Shown: piece by piece, positions 55,099-64,000 of the stretch
Layout: every line of letters begins with the position of its first letter
Position numbering within the stretch: position 1 is the stretch's first letter
Assembly (NCBI RefSeq): GCF_030848305.1
Contig: NZ_CP114598.1
Coordinates: forward strand, 434,001 to 498,000
Origin: Akkermansia muciniphila
GTDB taxonomy: Bacteria > Verrucomicrobiota > Verrucomicrobiia > Verrucomicrobiales > Akkermansiaceae
Direction of reading: 5' to 3'
DNA: 64,000 bases
Position numbers and translations under genes: made by a program
Notes under the pieces: generated by a model
Databases searched by the model: none
What the model saw: only the letters and a program-made list of their open reading frames with translations
What the model was told of the DNA's origin: nothing

Positions 55099-55939
55099 TG
55101 GATGAAGAAGAGTTCACAGCGTCCGCCTCAGAAAAAGGCAGTTGCCTGTTTTTCTGTTTTCCCACAGACGGCATGGCGGCGGCGTCCTTTTTTACGGACA
55201 TTTCCGATTTTACAAGTTCCTTCTTTCCGGAGGAAGCCGAATTGGCGCCAGCCACCGGAGCGGAAGACTTGTGCACCGTCCTGAATATTCCGGACGGCTT
55301 TTTTTGAAGCTCGTGAATGTTCCAGTTTCCATCCCTGACAACCACACGGGTTCCTACGGGAGCTATTTCAAAAAGATTTTTCGCGATCAGGTGGGGGACA
55401 CGGATACATCCATGGGAGGACGGATGACCGGGCAAGTACCCTTCATGAATTCCTACGGCCCCGTTCACTCTCATGAAATAGGGCATCTTGGCAGGTTCAA
55501 ACCTCTCGCCGGGGCGGGGGGAATCCCTTCGTATATCCCCGTCCCGCAATTCTCCGTCAGCATTAATAAACGCGCCGTAATAAGAATGATGATCCTCATC
55601 CTTGGAAGAGATGAGGAAGTAGCCGGAGGGCGTCATGCCGGAACTTCTCCCGGAACTGATGGGAGCATACGCAATGCGGTGCGTCCCCCGGTAGATATAC
55701 ATCATCTGCTTTTTCTTATCCACTACGACCAGCAGCTTTCCGGGCAGAGACGGATCATCTTCCCACTTGAGCAGGTGCCCCGGAATAGTCCCCGTTTCCT
55801 CAAAATATCCCGTCATTTCTTCTACCGGCATATGGGAAGATGGAACAGGGGAAGGGGCCCTTCCCGTAGTATCGCAGGACGAAATCAAAAACGGAACGCA
55901 CAGGCAGGAAACCAACGGATGGAAAAGGGATAATTTCAT
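55076..55939 (-). CDS. L,D-transpeptidase (YkuD family) lipoprotein
   Basis: 287 residues from the ATG at 55939. The signal peptide ends in the lipobox LISSC (Cys 22), so it is anchored. The YkuD domain runs from about 66 (LLVVVDKKKQMMYIYRG) to 190 and has the catalytic motif HPSSHGCIRVPH, with Cys 178 as nucleophile and the His before it. It makes 3-3 cross-links or attaches proteins to peptidoglycan. The last 85 residues are Ser/Lys/Ala-rich and low complexity, ending within the acetyltransferase gene. In-frame start options six and seven codons earlier are less good. Confidence 0.9.
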   Translation of the reverse strand: MKLSLFHPLVSCLCVPFLISSCDTTGRAPSPVPSSHMPVEEMTGYFEETGTIPGHLLKWEDDPSLPGKLLVVVDKKKQMMYIYRGTHRIAYAPISSGRSSGMTPSGYFLISSKDEDHHSYYGAFINADGELRDGDIRRDSPRPGERFEPAKMPYFMRVNGAVGIHEGYLPGHPSSHGCIRVPHLIAKNLFEIAPVGTRVVVRDGNWNIHELQKKPSGIFRTVHKSSAPVAGANSASSGKKELVKSEMSVKKDAAAMPSVGKQKNRQLPFSEADAVNSSSSNGLEGLE

Positions 55940-55996
55940 CTCAATAAATCGCATCACTGCGTTAGACAGCTGAAGGCCGGAAAAAAGAACCGCTTT

Positions 55997-56012
55997 TTGA
56001 CAAAACTGTCAA
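55997..56012. repeat. Short inverted repeat TTGACA-AAAC-TGTCAA
   Basis: Two perfect 6-base arms with a 4-base spacer in the 117 bases between the L,D-transpeptidase and the terminase gene. Each arm reads as a -35 box, but no -10 box stands at the usual distance. It could be an operator or part of the element boundary. Confidence 0.35.
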
Positions 56013-56056
56013 CTATCAATCAAAAAAAATCTCTTTCCCGTTTCTCCTCCCCGCCG

Positions 56057-57688
56057 TCACCACATCCGGGCGCGCCTGCCGCGCTCCCGTCCATTCCCGG
56101 TTCCATGAAGCAGGCCATGAGACCACGCCTCCGCAAAAGTACGCGCGGCATCCGCCGTGTGAGAATGCCCGTCATGCACGGGACTTTCCGCAATGGCCCC
56201 GCCTACGCCGGGAGGCCTGGACCTGTACAACTCCAGATGCTCTACACCTCCGGGCTCCTCTTCCCCGCAAATGCCTCGCGCCTTTTCCTGGGTGCGGGCA
56301 TGGAAAAAACTGCGCTCCAGCAATTCCCTCAGCGTATTAATGCCGCGCCAGACATCCGTGGTTCTGGGGACGACGCGCACATTCACCAATCCCAGCCTTC
56401 CCATATTCTCCACGTAGGAAATGCCGTGGGCATCCCTCCGTGCAGCGTCATGGGGCAAAAGATGGAACGTTACCGCAACACCATGATTTTTTTCCCATTC
56501 CTTCATTCTTTCAACATAATGGGCCAGGGGCTGCTGGCTGGCGGCATAATGGTCCAGCCAGTGGAAACTGTCTCCCATGATCTGCACAAGCCAAATGGCC
56601 GTATGGTCACTCAGCCCAAGATCCCATGCCGTGAAAGTGGGAGCGTCCGGATCAGCCTCAAACTCCACCCCTACCCGCCCCCGCTCCCGCAGGGCCATGA
56701 TACGGCTGCCGTAAATACTGCCTTCTTCCCCTGTAGCAAAAGCCTCCTGCGGCGTTCCCGGATACTCCTGCTTCATGGAGGCGCCCATCACCCGGGCCAT
56801 CCGGGCATACCATCTCTTCTGCCCCGCATCCAGAACCACTCCGGTCTCCCGTTCCAGGGAAAGGAAATACTCATCCAGTTCCCTGCTCCATCTGCCGCGC
56901 CCCGGCAAAGTGTACTCATCCTGGTCAAACCAGCTGAAAAAAAAGAATCTGAAATCCAAGGGGGAAAGCTCGCTTTTGCCCATGTTTTCCATGGCCTGGC
57001 GCGTCAGTTCATAATTCACTCCGTACCGTCCGCCCTCATGAGTGCTTTCTTTCAGAATAAAACCGCCGGGAGGAACTGTATTGATTGCCCCCGTACGGAT
57101 TTCCCTGGCCCTCCACGGGGCATGCACGGAAACATACGCCAGCTCGGAAACATGGAGAAACTGCATGGTTCCCCCTCGCAGATTCGTCCCCACCCGCACA
57201 TCGCTCCCATTGGAAAAAGCCAGGCGGCTGCGCGCCAGCGTACAGGGCTGCCATTCCCCCTTTTTTTCCACGCCGGAAAGGCTCTTGATTCTCTCTCCCA
57301 GCCGGGCCAGGGCCACATCCATCGCAGAGGGGTTGGGCGGCACGTAATCCAGATGGTCCCAGGCAAAATGCAGCTTGGCCAGTTTCTGCTGGGCGTCCGG
57401 CAGGCTTTTGTCAATGATTCCGCAATGGAAATTGGACCGGAACAGGCTCATATCCAGCATCAGCATGGCCACATACGTGGAAATGCCCAACTGGCGCGCC
57501 TTCAGGATGTCATTTCTGTACCACAGCCGCTCATGCAGCCGCCGCTGCGCCCTGTTCAGGGAAAAACGCTGAAGCTGACCGGCTTTGTTCTCTATCCAGT
57601 ACAGGTGTTCCAGTCTCCAAAGCTGGCTGGACAGGACGGACTGCCACGGCAGGCTCCATGATTCCGTCAAATGATTAGAATGTTCCAT
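56057..57688 (-). CDS. Phage terminase large subunit
   Basis: 543 residues. The ATPase half has NRAQRRLHERL, then the Walker A variant ILKARQLGIST (about 61-71), typical of TerL where the P-loop Gly-Lys is replaced by K-x-R-Q, and Walker B FLHVSE (177-182). The nuclease half begins at TFTAWDLGLSDHTAIW (351-366, Asp 356 and 361) with a later Asp in DAARRDAHGI. TerL cuts concatemeric DNA and pumps it into the prohead. The C-terminus is basic (RERGRRARMW). It is the last gene of the cluster, 14 bases overlapping the giant gene; in many phages TerL stands at the front. Confidence 0.85.
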   Translation of the reverse strand: MEHSNHLTESWSLPWQSVLSSQLWRLEHLYWIENKAGQLQRFSLNRAQRRLHERLWYRNDILKARQLGISTYVAMLMLDMSLFRSNFHCGIIDKSLPDAQQKLAKLHFAWDHLDYVPPNPSAMDVALARLGERIKSLSGVEKKGEWQPCTLARSRLAFSNGSDVRVGTNLRGGTMQFLHVSELAYVSVHAPWRAREIRTGAINTVPPGGFILKESTHEGGRYGVNYELTRQAMENMGKSELSPLDFRFFFFSWFDQDEYTLPGRGRWSRELDEYFLSLERETGVVLDAGQKRWYARMARVMGASMKQEYPGTPQEAFATGEEGSIYGSRIMALRERGRVGVEFEADPDAPTFTAWDLGLSDHTAIWLVQIMGDSFHWLDHYAASQQPLAHYVERMKEWEKNHGVAVTFHLLPHDAARRDAHGISYVENMGRLGLVNVRVVPRTTDVWRGINTLRELLERSFFHARTQEKARGICGEEEPGGVEHLELYRSRPPGVGGAIAESPVHDGHSHTADAARTFAEAWSHGLLHGTGNGRERGRRARMW

Positions 57689-60600
57689 GTTCCTCTATCA
57701 ATTCTTTCAACAAGGCTCCTTCCCTGGTCATCCCCTTCTGTGCCTCCGTCCCTTTGTCCAGGGGAAGGCGGTATGCCAGTGGATCGTTCAGCACGTGGGA
57801 AACGAACCGGAGCGTCTGCACCATCACGGGATCAAGCAAATCAAACTTTCCCTTCAAATAATTTTCACGCACGCCCAGTTCCTCATACAGCCTGACGACA
57901 TCCTCCATGAAGCATCCCACAGCCTGCCTTCTGTCCCACCACCATCGTTCCTGGGCATCTGCATCCCCCAGCGTTTCCAAAATCCGGTCCAGGAACCGGG
58001 TGCGGCTCATCCGTGAATCTTTCAGGGAAGGTTCCTCCCCGGCTCCCGTAAAGCACTCCAGAGGAATATAGGAATCCCGTTCGGACACCGCAGGCGCTCC
58101 CCGGCTGTCCAGATAAACGCCGTTCCATGCATGCACCACATAAGGCGCGCGCGCCTGCCGTACGGGACTTTCCGGAATGCCCGGCATCAGGCGCACGGTA
58201 TGCCCCGGGTCGTCCGGGTCACGGTAAATCACGCAATTGGCATACATCGCGCGCGCTTCCTCCGGCTCAGGAAGGAAGGGAAGCATGCCGCCTCTCAATT
58301 CCTCCTGCCTGCGGTCCAGAACATCAATCAGGGAAATGGCCTCATCCAACGGGAGTTCCCGTTTCCAGGCAGACGTCACCCCCGCGGGAGCCGCTTCGGA
58401 ATCAATCCGGTAAATCCCCCCCTTCCAGCTAACGCCGGACTCCGTAGCTTCCGGTCGGCCTGCAAAATCCCGCCTCACGGCATCCAGCGTCTCCACAGCC
58501 CGGACCACATCCGGACGGCTGCGCCATGCGGCAGGGGCGGGAACGCCACGCCTGACGGAAAAATCTTCTTCCACATACAGGGGGGCTTCCAGAATGGGTT
58601 CCGGAAGATGTTCTCCCAAAGCCTCCAGGGAAACATCCTTCGCGCGCAGAGGCCCCAGTCCGGCTCGGAACGGCTTTTTCACCAAATGCAGGTACAGGCC
58701 GGGATGTTCCGGATCAGGACGCCAGGAATTCAGCTGGGGGAACTCCTGAAACGCCCGGGACAGTTCCCTCATGCGGTTTTCCGCCAGCCGCTCCATCCTG
58801 CGTACGGAACCGCCCGCGTATCCGTCCAGAGCGGACAGGGAACGCGCCAGCCCCTCTTTCACGTGGTCCGGAACGGTAGACAGCAGCCGACCGGACATCA
58901 GGCTGTGAGAGTACCTCTCCACCATGGGGAGGCGGACCTCCCCTCCGGCCGGCTCCCAGGCGCGTTCAGCCCGTATCCGGTCATTCATCCCCACCGTCTC
59001 ACGGAGCATGCCCATGAATTCAACGGTTTCCGGTTCCTCCTTCAGCGTTTTCTTCAGCAGCCCGGCGCGGCGCGCCAGCTCCTCCAGAGGCTCCATAGCC
59101 TTATCCGGGCTTGCTGCCCCGTAGCGCGCCCAGGAGGCTACCGTTTCCGGTACGGCGTCATGATCCAGATGGGCAAAAAAATACTCCTTGGACAGCTGGG
59201 ACAACTCCTCAATCAATTCCGTTTCCCCAGAGAGCTTCCTGCGGCGCGGCACACGTTCCAGACGTTTCAACATCTCCCAAGCGCCTTCCGGGGAAAGCTG
59301 ATCCGTGCGCATCAGCCTGTCCCATACGACTTCCGCCTTGTCTTCGATCAAAGCCAGGGGATTGGCCGTATTGTGAAGCCTCAGCCGGTGCATTACCAAC
59401 CCCTTGGCTGAGGAAACGGGCAAATTGTCCGCATCCACGCCCAGCCTCTGCGCGTAACCTACATACTTTTCGTGAATATTCATGCGCTCCAACAGGGCGT
59501 CACGGCTCATCAGCGTTTCAGCGGCAAGACGGCCCCGGCCCGTCACCTCCAGACGATCCCCGGACCCCACTGCTCCACGCACGCCGTAACCGGCTTTCAG
59601 CATATCCGCCACCGCCATGGCCGTCAGGCTGTCATACAGGCAGGAAAGCCGCCCCCCCTGCACATTTTCCAACCCGGCTGTCAGCCGCAGATAATTGGTA
59701 TCCCACTCCGGCCGCCCGTTGAGGGCATGCCATTTCCAGCTACGGATCAAATCCCTCTTGGCTGAGCAGGCGGCAGAAAACATCATGGAAACATTAGCCA
59801 TCAGGTCCGCTTCCGCCGCCGCCCGAGAAGGATGCCAGTCCGACCACCTGCCATTGGGATATTTTATTCTCCACAGCCTTTCCGCCCCCTCCCCTCCGGG
59901 AAACGACTGAAACAGGCGCGGAGTCAACTGGAGAAGATTCTCCACCGTTTTCCGCGTCCCCGGATAAATACGCGGAGAAACCTGTTCCGGCCCGGCATGC
60001 AGCCGCGGGGCATCCAGCACAGAGGCATAACGGGCCACATTTTCCGGCGCCACCTCCAGAAACCGGGCCAGCAGCCGCCCGTAACTCTCCACAGGCGTGT
60101 AGCCGCGCCCCACATGCACGTCAAATTCCTTCATGTTGGGAAGCACGTGGTACAGGCTGTTCACATCCGCCTGGGTTCCCCACACTATGCGGTTCATTTC
60201 CCGCAGCTCCGGACTTACCCCGTGGCGTTCCGCTCCTCCAAGGGCGGCCATCATGCCGCTCATCCTGGCCAGGGCGGAGGGCAGGCCGTCCCGGTTAAAA
60301 GATTCAGACAACAAATCCGGAGCGTTCAGCAACGCACTTCCTTCCTCCAGCCACCGGCGCGCTCTGGCGCAAGCGCCTTCATCCCGGCAAAATGACTTCC
60401 ATAAACGAAAAGCCACATGGCCGGACACCTCCTCATGCGGGACGCCGTGCACCCGTTCCATCACTCCTTCATAAACATTGGCTCGTGTCCGGAGATCCAT
60501 ATCCGCCGTAACGGCGTCCCAGTCCCTGCCGGAAAAACCCGCACGGCTTCCCGCCTCTTCCGGATAAGCCAGCAACAACATCCTGTACGGCCGATAAGCG

Positions 60601-62861
60601 CGCTTCTTCAGCCTCTCTTCCACAAACGCCCGGCGCAAAGCATCCGCCTGGATGTCATATTCCTCCGCATTCCTTAAACGCCATGGGATTTCCCGTCCAT
60701 TCCTGTTCCGGACCAGCCCCAAATCTTCCTCTTCCATACGGACCAGCGTCTCATACCAGGAAGAAAGAGCCTCCTCCACAGAAGGCCGGCCCTGCGTTCG
60801 CTTCATTTTCACGCCGGGAGCCGGTTCCGCCCCATAAACGGGCTGCCCGTCCGCTGCAGCGGCTTCCCCCACGCGGGGCAGGCCGGCACGCAGCAGCCAC
60901 TTGGTTCTGGCCGCAGCATAATCCGGATGAGGAAAAAGCTTTTTCAACACCGCTTCCGATTCGGGGAAATCCCGCATCTTCCAAGGTCTTGTACGTACAG
61001 GAGAAGGCAAGTCCAAAAAATCTCTTACATCCTGCTCCGTCTTCAAAAAAGGCTCTCCGGCTTCATCCAGTGCGCGAGACCACTCCAAAGCCTTTCTGGA
61101 AATGTATAAAGATCCCCATAGCGGAGAATTCCGCAGGGACTTCTGCAACAATTCCCCGGCACGGCTTACATCCTTCTCCCGCAAAATTCGGGAAACCGTT
61201 TCATCCGGAATGCCGAATACTTTCAGCGGGGAACCGTCTCCAAGCAGCATTCCGGCATGGCGGAAATGATTCAGAGTAATCTTTCCCGCGCCTATCAGCA
61301 GGAAAGGCATCATCATGACGGCCTCCCTCAACTGGTCATCCGCGGAAGCCTGTCTGGCCCGCCATCCCTCCCAGTCCACGCCGGACGCCTTATTTGTAAG
61401 AGCGCCCACGCCTTCCTGAATGACCATGGGAGTCAACTCCATCAATTTATTTTCCGCCTCCATCTTCACGGCATCCGCCGCAACGGCTCCCATTCCGGAA
61501 AAAAACGCACCGGAATTCCCGGATGCGGGCCTCATGGCCCGGAACGCCCGCATTCCCTGCCCCAGCATCTTCTGGCCCAGCTTCGTCATTCCAAAGGAAA
61601 GCAAGGTATTCACCCCGCCGGAGACGACAGCTCCCCCCATCTGGGCATCAAACACACCGTCCGGATTCATGCGCCGGGCCTCCGCCATATGGCGCCCCGT
61701 CTCCCCCGCCATCAACATACCAAGCCCGGCAGGGCCGCAAAACGCCAAAGCCGTGGACGCTCCCTGCTGGGCCATGTCCACCAGCATCTCCCGGAACCAA
61801 GGGGAATCCTTTCCCCCGCGCAGCGGGGCAAACTCCATCCTGGCAAAATTCCTCAGCTCTTCAAAACTCCGGGAATAATTGTCCAGCGCCTCCTTTTCCC
61901 TCCCCTCCGGCAGGAGCCATGCCGCGCCGTTTACAGCCAGCTGGGCCGCATTCTCTGCGACCTCTGCGGCGCCGCGTTTAAGCGCGCCCCCCAGGGCATC
62001 CCGGAAGGCGGAACGGGAACGAAAATAGGGAGCCATCATGCGGAACACCTTTTGACGGTCTCCATCCCCCAGGGAAGCCAGACAATCCACGGCGCGTATG
62101 ACGTCCGAAGCTCCGGCAACGGCTTGCCGGTTCAGTTGCACGGCGGGAAAACTTTCTTTCGCCGGCTCATCATTGGCTACCAGCCCCTCCAATCCCTTGC
62201 GGATAATCCCGGCGGCATCCGCCAGACGGTTCCTGTCATCCAGAGCATCGGACACGGCCCGGCCCTTCAATTGCCGCGCCACAGCCTGCAACTCCTCCGG
62301 CCATAAGGAAATGGCTTCCCTTCCCCGTTCGTCAGGAACCATCCCGCCACCGGACAGAGTACGTTCATACTCTTCCTGGTACAATTCAAACAAAGTCTCC
62401 CTCCGGGAAAGGCGCACCTGATTGTGCATGGAAACTGCCACGAATAATTCGTCATCAGACTTTCCGGACGCTCCATACTGCCGCGCCACCTGTTCCCGGA
62501 TATTCTTCCAGTCCCTCCGGATGCGTTCACGGGGAATCGCCCCGGAATCCGCCACCCAGGACTGCATGACGCACGCGGCAATTCTTTCCCGGTCCGCCGT
62601 CCCTGCCGGATACATCGCCTCCGCTTTCATCCTCACTTCCCGCGGAATGGTCATCACATCCCCCGTCAATACGCTATTCCAATATTCCTCCCTTTCCGAC
62701 TCCCGTTCCGGGAATTTTTCCGTACCGGAAGGTTCGGAGAGCGCCGCGTTCTCTTCCCGGATATGGCTTTCCCCCACAATTCCGGGAACCTCTTTCGGAG
62801 AACTCCCTTCCATAGGGAGCGTCTCTGCCTGTTTCCTGTCTCCATGATCCTCCATCATCAC
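57675..62861 (-). CDS. Giant phage-associated protein, possible ejected or polyvalent protein
   Basis: 1728 residues without a recognised enzyme motif. The first 60 residues are polar; 60-360 are helical; residues about 370-540 hold Gly/Ala/Met-rich hydrophobic segments (GGAVVSGGVNTLLSFGMTKLG, MMMPFLLIGAGKITL, split here) that might enter a membrane; the rest is long, helical and charged with many Arg-Glu pairs. There are no coiled-coil tail-fibre repeats. Size and position between a helical gene and TerL fit an internal virion protein that is ejected with DNA, or a multi-domain polyvalent protein. Both are inference. Confidence 0.6.
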   Translation of the reverse strand: MMMEDHGDRKQAETLPMEGSSPKEVPGIVGESHIREENAALSEPSGTEKFPERESEREEYWNSVLTGDVMTIPREVRMKAEAMYPAGTADRERIAACVMQSWVADSGAIPRERIRRDWKNIREQVARQYGASGKSDDELFVAVSMHNQVRLSRRETLFELYQEEYERTLSGGGMVPDERGREAISLWPEELQAVARQLKGRAVSDALDDRNRLADAAGIIRKGLEGLVANDEPAKESFPAVQLNRQAVAGASDVIRAVDCLASLGDGDRQKVFRMMAPYFRSRSAFRDALGGALKRGAAEVAENAAQLAVNGAAWLLPEGREKEALDNYSRSFEELRNFARMEFAPLRGGKDSPWFREMLVDMAQQGASTALAFCGPAGLGMLMAGETGRHMAEARRMNPDGVFDAQMGGAVVSGGVNTLLSFGMTKLGQKMLGQGMRAFRAMRPASGNSGAFFSGMGAVAADAVKMEAENKLMELTPMVIQEGVGALTNKASGVDWEGWRARQASADDQLREAVMMMPFLLIGAGKITLNHFRHAGMLLGDGSPLKVFGIPDETVSRILREKDVSRAGELLQKSLRNSPLWGSLYISRKALEWSRALDEAGEPFLKTEQDVRDFLDLPSPVRTRPWKMRDFPESEAVLKKLFPHPDYAAARTKWLLRAGLPRVGEAAAADGQPVYGAEPAPGVKMKRTQGRPSVEEALSSWYETLVRMEEEDLGLVRNRNGREIPWRLRNAEEYDIQADALRRAFVEERLKKRAYRPYRMLLLAYPEEAGSRAGFSGRDWDAVTADMDLRTRANVYEGVMERVHGVPHEEVSGHVAFRLWKSFCRDEGACARARRWLEEGSALLNAPDLLSESFNRDGLPSALARMSGMMAALGGAERHGVSPELREMNRIVWGTQADVNSLYHVLPNMKEFDVHVGRGYTPVESYGRLLARFLEVAPENVARYASVLDAPRLHAGPEQVSPRIYPGTRKTVENLLQLTPRLFQSFPGGEGAERLWRIKYPNGRWSDWHPSRAAAEADLMANVSMMFSAACSAKRDLIRSWKWHALNGRPEWDTNYLRLTAGLENVQGGRLSCLYDSLTAMAVADMLKAGYGVRGAVGSGDRLEVTGRGRLAAETLMSRDALLERMNIHEKYVGYAQRLGVDADNLPVSSAKGLVMHRLRLHNTANPLALIEDKAEVVWDRLMRTDQLSPEGAWEMLKRLERVPRRRKLSGETELIEELSQLSKEYFFAHLDHDAVPETVASWARYGAASPDKAMEPLEELARRAGLLKKTLKEEPETVEFMGMLRETVGMNDRIRAERAWEPAGGEVRLPMVERYSHSLMSGRLLSTVPDHVKEGLARSLSALDGYAGGSVRRMERLAENRMRELSRAFQEFPQLNSWRPDPEHPGLYLHLVKKPFRAGLGPLRAKDVSLEALGEHLPEPILEAPLYVEEDFSVRRGVPAPAAWRSRPDVVRAVETLDAVRRDFAGRPEATESGVSWKGGIYRIDSEAAPAGVTSAWKRELPLDEAISLIDVLDRRQEELRGGMLPFLPEPEEARAMYANCVIYRDPDDPGHTVRLMPGIPESPVRQARAPYVVHAWNGVYLDSRGAPAVSERDSYIPLECFTGAGEEPSLKDSRMSRTRFLDRILETLGDADAQERWWWDRRQAVGCFMEDVVRLYEELGVRENYLKGKFDLLDPVMVQTLRFVSHVLNDPLAYRLPLDKGTEAQKGMTREGALLKELIEEHGTF

Positions 62862-64000
62862 TTTCTTTCTTTTTCGTTATTCATATCTGAAAACCCCACC
62901 CAGCCGGCATCCTGGAGGCGTTTCTCTTTCTCAAAAACCTTTTCCATCTCCGCCGCCGGCTGCTCCGGGGCCCTCTTCACCGCCTCCGCCAATTCCGTCT
63001 GGACACGCTTCCATTCCTCTGCCGCGCGGGCATCATCAGGCGGCCCCCACGCGCCATTCCGGAACATGGAGGACAGGCGCCGGGAAGCAGCGCGACGCAA
63101 TTCGCGGGGTATTCCCGACATTACCTCGCGCCGCCGGAGCAGCCTTTCCACCTGAACGGCTGGCAAACCTGAAGTGGCCACTTCTATCAGGGCATCAGCA
63201 TCTTCCTCCCCCCCGCAGTCCTCATCAATCAGAGAGGTCATGCGACACAACAGCATATCGTCCTCCGGAATGCTGATACCGGAAAATTCCGCCGTCTGCC
63301 TCCGGTCGCGGGAAGCCGTATAACGCCTCAACTGCTCGGAACTGATCAAGCCATGCTTCTCCGCATTCGCCAATCCGTCATCCCGCAGCAACCCGCCGCC
63401 GGACACAGTGGCCGCCAGAGCATCCGCATAACGCCGCTTCAACTCCCCATACGCCGCAGCAGCCTCTTCCGCCACCTTCTTTTCCTCCGGAGTTTCCGGC
63501 ATCTTCTCCTGCCGGGAAACGAGACGTACCGCAGCAGCAGGATCACGGCGAACCTCCTCCACCGCCCGATTCAGCGCTGCGCGGGAATGCGCTTCCTCCG
63601 CCATACGGGAAGCCTCGTCTCCCGTTACAAATATTCCGCTGCCCTCCCTAATCCTGCGTTCGGCCAGAGCGGCCTCTCCCTGCTCCACGGCGGACTCCAC
63701 CCCCCCGGCCCAAAACCGGCGCGCCTCCTCCAACTGCCCCAGACGGGACATCTTCTGCAAATAAATGCTCCCGGCCGTCTCCAGATTCTCCCTCGCCAGG
63801 GCCACGCGCTCCCTCACCGGGCCGGACATCCGGGCAGGCAGATAGGAAGGAAGCCGTTCTGTCAGCGCCTTCTTCCATCTCTCCTGAAGGTGTTCCGAAT
63901 CCCCTCCTGCTTCCAGCTCCCGCATCACGTCCTGTTCAAAACGGTACATCCCGTCACGGGCCTGCGCCCATTGGCCGGCATCCCTCACCTCCTGCATTTC
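62858..64000 (-). CDS. Helical phage-associated protein, 5' part beyond window
   Basis: At least 379 residues, open through the window edge. The sequence is almost all helix, rich in Ala, Glu and Arg (AALAERRIREGSG, VEEVRRDPAAAVRLVSR, KKVAEEAAAAYGELKRRYADALA), without enzymatic motifs. Its stop overlaps the start of the giant gene by 4 bases. The composition resembles phage injection or internal-core proteins and also scaffolding proteins; position next to the giant protein favours the former. The internal ATG at 63997 is probably not the start, because the frame continues. Confidence 0.55.
   Translation of the reverse strand, partial: EMQEVRDAGQWAQARDGMYRFEQDVMRELEAGGDSEHLQERWKKALTERLPSYLPARMSGPVRERVALARENLETAGSIYLQKMSRLGQLEEARRFWAGGVESAVEQGEAALAERRIREGSGIFVTGDEASRMAEEAHSRAALNRAVEEVRRDPAAAVRLVSRQEKMPETPEEKKVAEEAAAAYGELKRRYADALAATVSGGGLLRDDGLANAEKHGLISSEQLRRYTASRDRRQTAEFSGISIPEDDMLLCRMTSLIDEDCGGEEDADALIEVATSGLPAVQVERLLRRREVMSGIPRELRRAASRRLSSMFRNGAWGPPDDARAAEEWKRVQTELAEAVKRAPEQPAAEMEKVFEKEKRLQDAGWVGFSDMNNEKERK

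Larger units (their letters stand above)
56057..64000 (-). mobile_element. Prophage or phage-derived block, left part, continues past window
   Basis: Three tightly overlapping minus-strand genes: a terminase large subunit, a 1728-residue protein and a partial helical protein. All overlap by 4-14 bases and have no counterpart in the surrounding host genes. No integrase, attachment repeat or tRNA was found at the left edge (55940-56056), and the far side is outside the window, so intact prophage, remnant and gene-transfer-like element remain open. Confidence 0.7.

Noticed and set aside
1-64000. tRNA genes, CRISPR arrays and insertion sequences
   Set aside because: I looked in the intergenic stretches for T-loop motifs, regularly spaced repeats and transposase motifs and found none.

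Overview
The window looks like a chromosomal segment of a Verrucomicrobiota gut bacterium, most likely Akkermansia muciniphila or a close relative. Grounds: a secreted GH20 beta-N-acetylhexosaminidase next to a glutamate decarboxylase locus (a mucin-degrader gene set), menaquinone synthesis, a squalene synthase-like gene, Gram-negative envelope proteins, GC-rich coding DNA, and few strong Shine-Dalgarno sequences. The species name is recalled from family knowledge, not computed.

Layout. (1) 1-6.5 kb, minus strand: ftsH-rsfS-terminator, then mutS, a DEDDh exonuclease and a truncated SGNH hydrolase. (2) 6.7-11.5 kb: an overlapping AAA ATPase/PD-(D/E)XK-like nuclease pair, divergent menB with a membrane protein, and a convergent membrane protein. 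(3) 11.5-17.7 kb: a TolC-like lipoprotein, two small C-G-G-S lipoproteins, and an operon of a third such lipoprotein, periplasmic adaptor, ABC ATPase and permease; together a probable tripartite export locus. (4) 17.8-27 kb: a 1178-residue TerB-like/FHA-like/ABCG fusion, a DUF6941-like protein, an SDR overlapping a GH75-chitosanase-like envelope protein, and a GAF-AAA+-Fis activator overlapping a squalene/phytoene synthase. (5) 27-38 kb: ClC channel, outer-membrane barrel, GH20 enzyme, a secreted propeller protein plus partner, a gene-poor AT-rich stretch, and gadB. (6) 38.5-56 kb: housekeeping (pyrD-dnaE-GNAT, divergent thiE, rpsO, pnp), two CNNM/HlyC-type transporters, an octaheme cytochrome-thioredoxin-TetR operon, a sugar acetyltransferase and an L,D-transpeptidase. 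(7) 56-64 kb, running off the edge: a prophage-like block ending in a large terminase, preceded by a 1728-residue protein and a partial helical protein.

Reading the upstream regions by eye gives a recurring sigma70-like promoter (TTGNNN, 15-17 bp spacer, TANNNT) in front of most operon-first genes. At several genes (pyrD, thiE, the GH20 gene, the gene at 11463) the -10 box ends only 6-9 bases before the start codon, which suggests leaderless or near-leaderless mRNAs. This also lets several start codons be corrected. No tRNA, rRNA, CRISPR array or insertion sequence was recognised.

Most likely places for undescribed biology: the ATPase/nuclease pair, the split exporter with its C-G-G-S lipoproteins, the TerB/FHA/ABCG fusion, the octaheme-HEAT-TPR fusion, and the giant protein abutting TerL.
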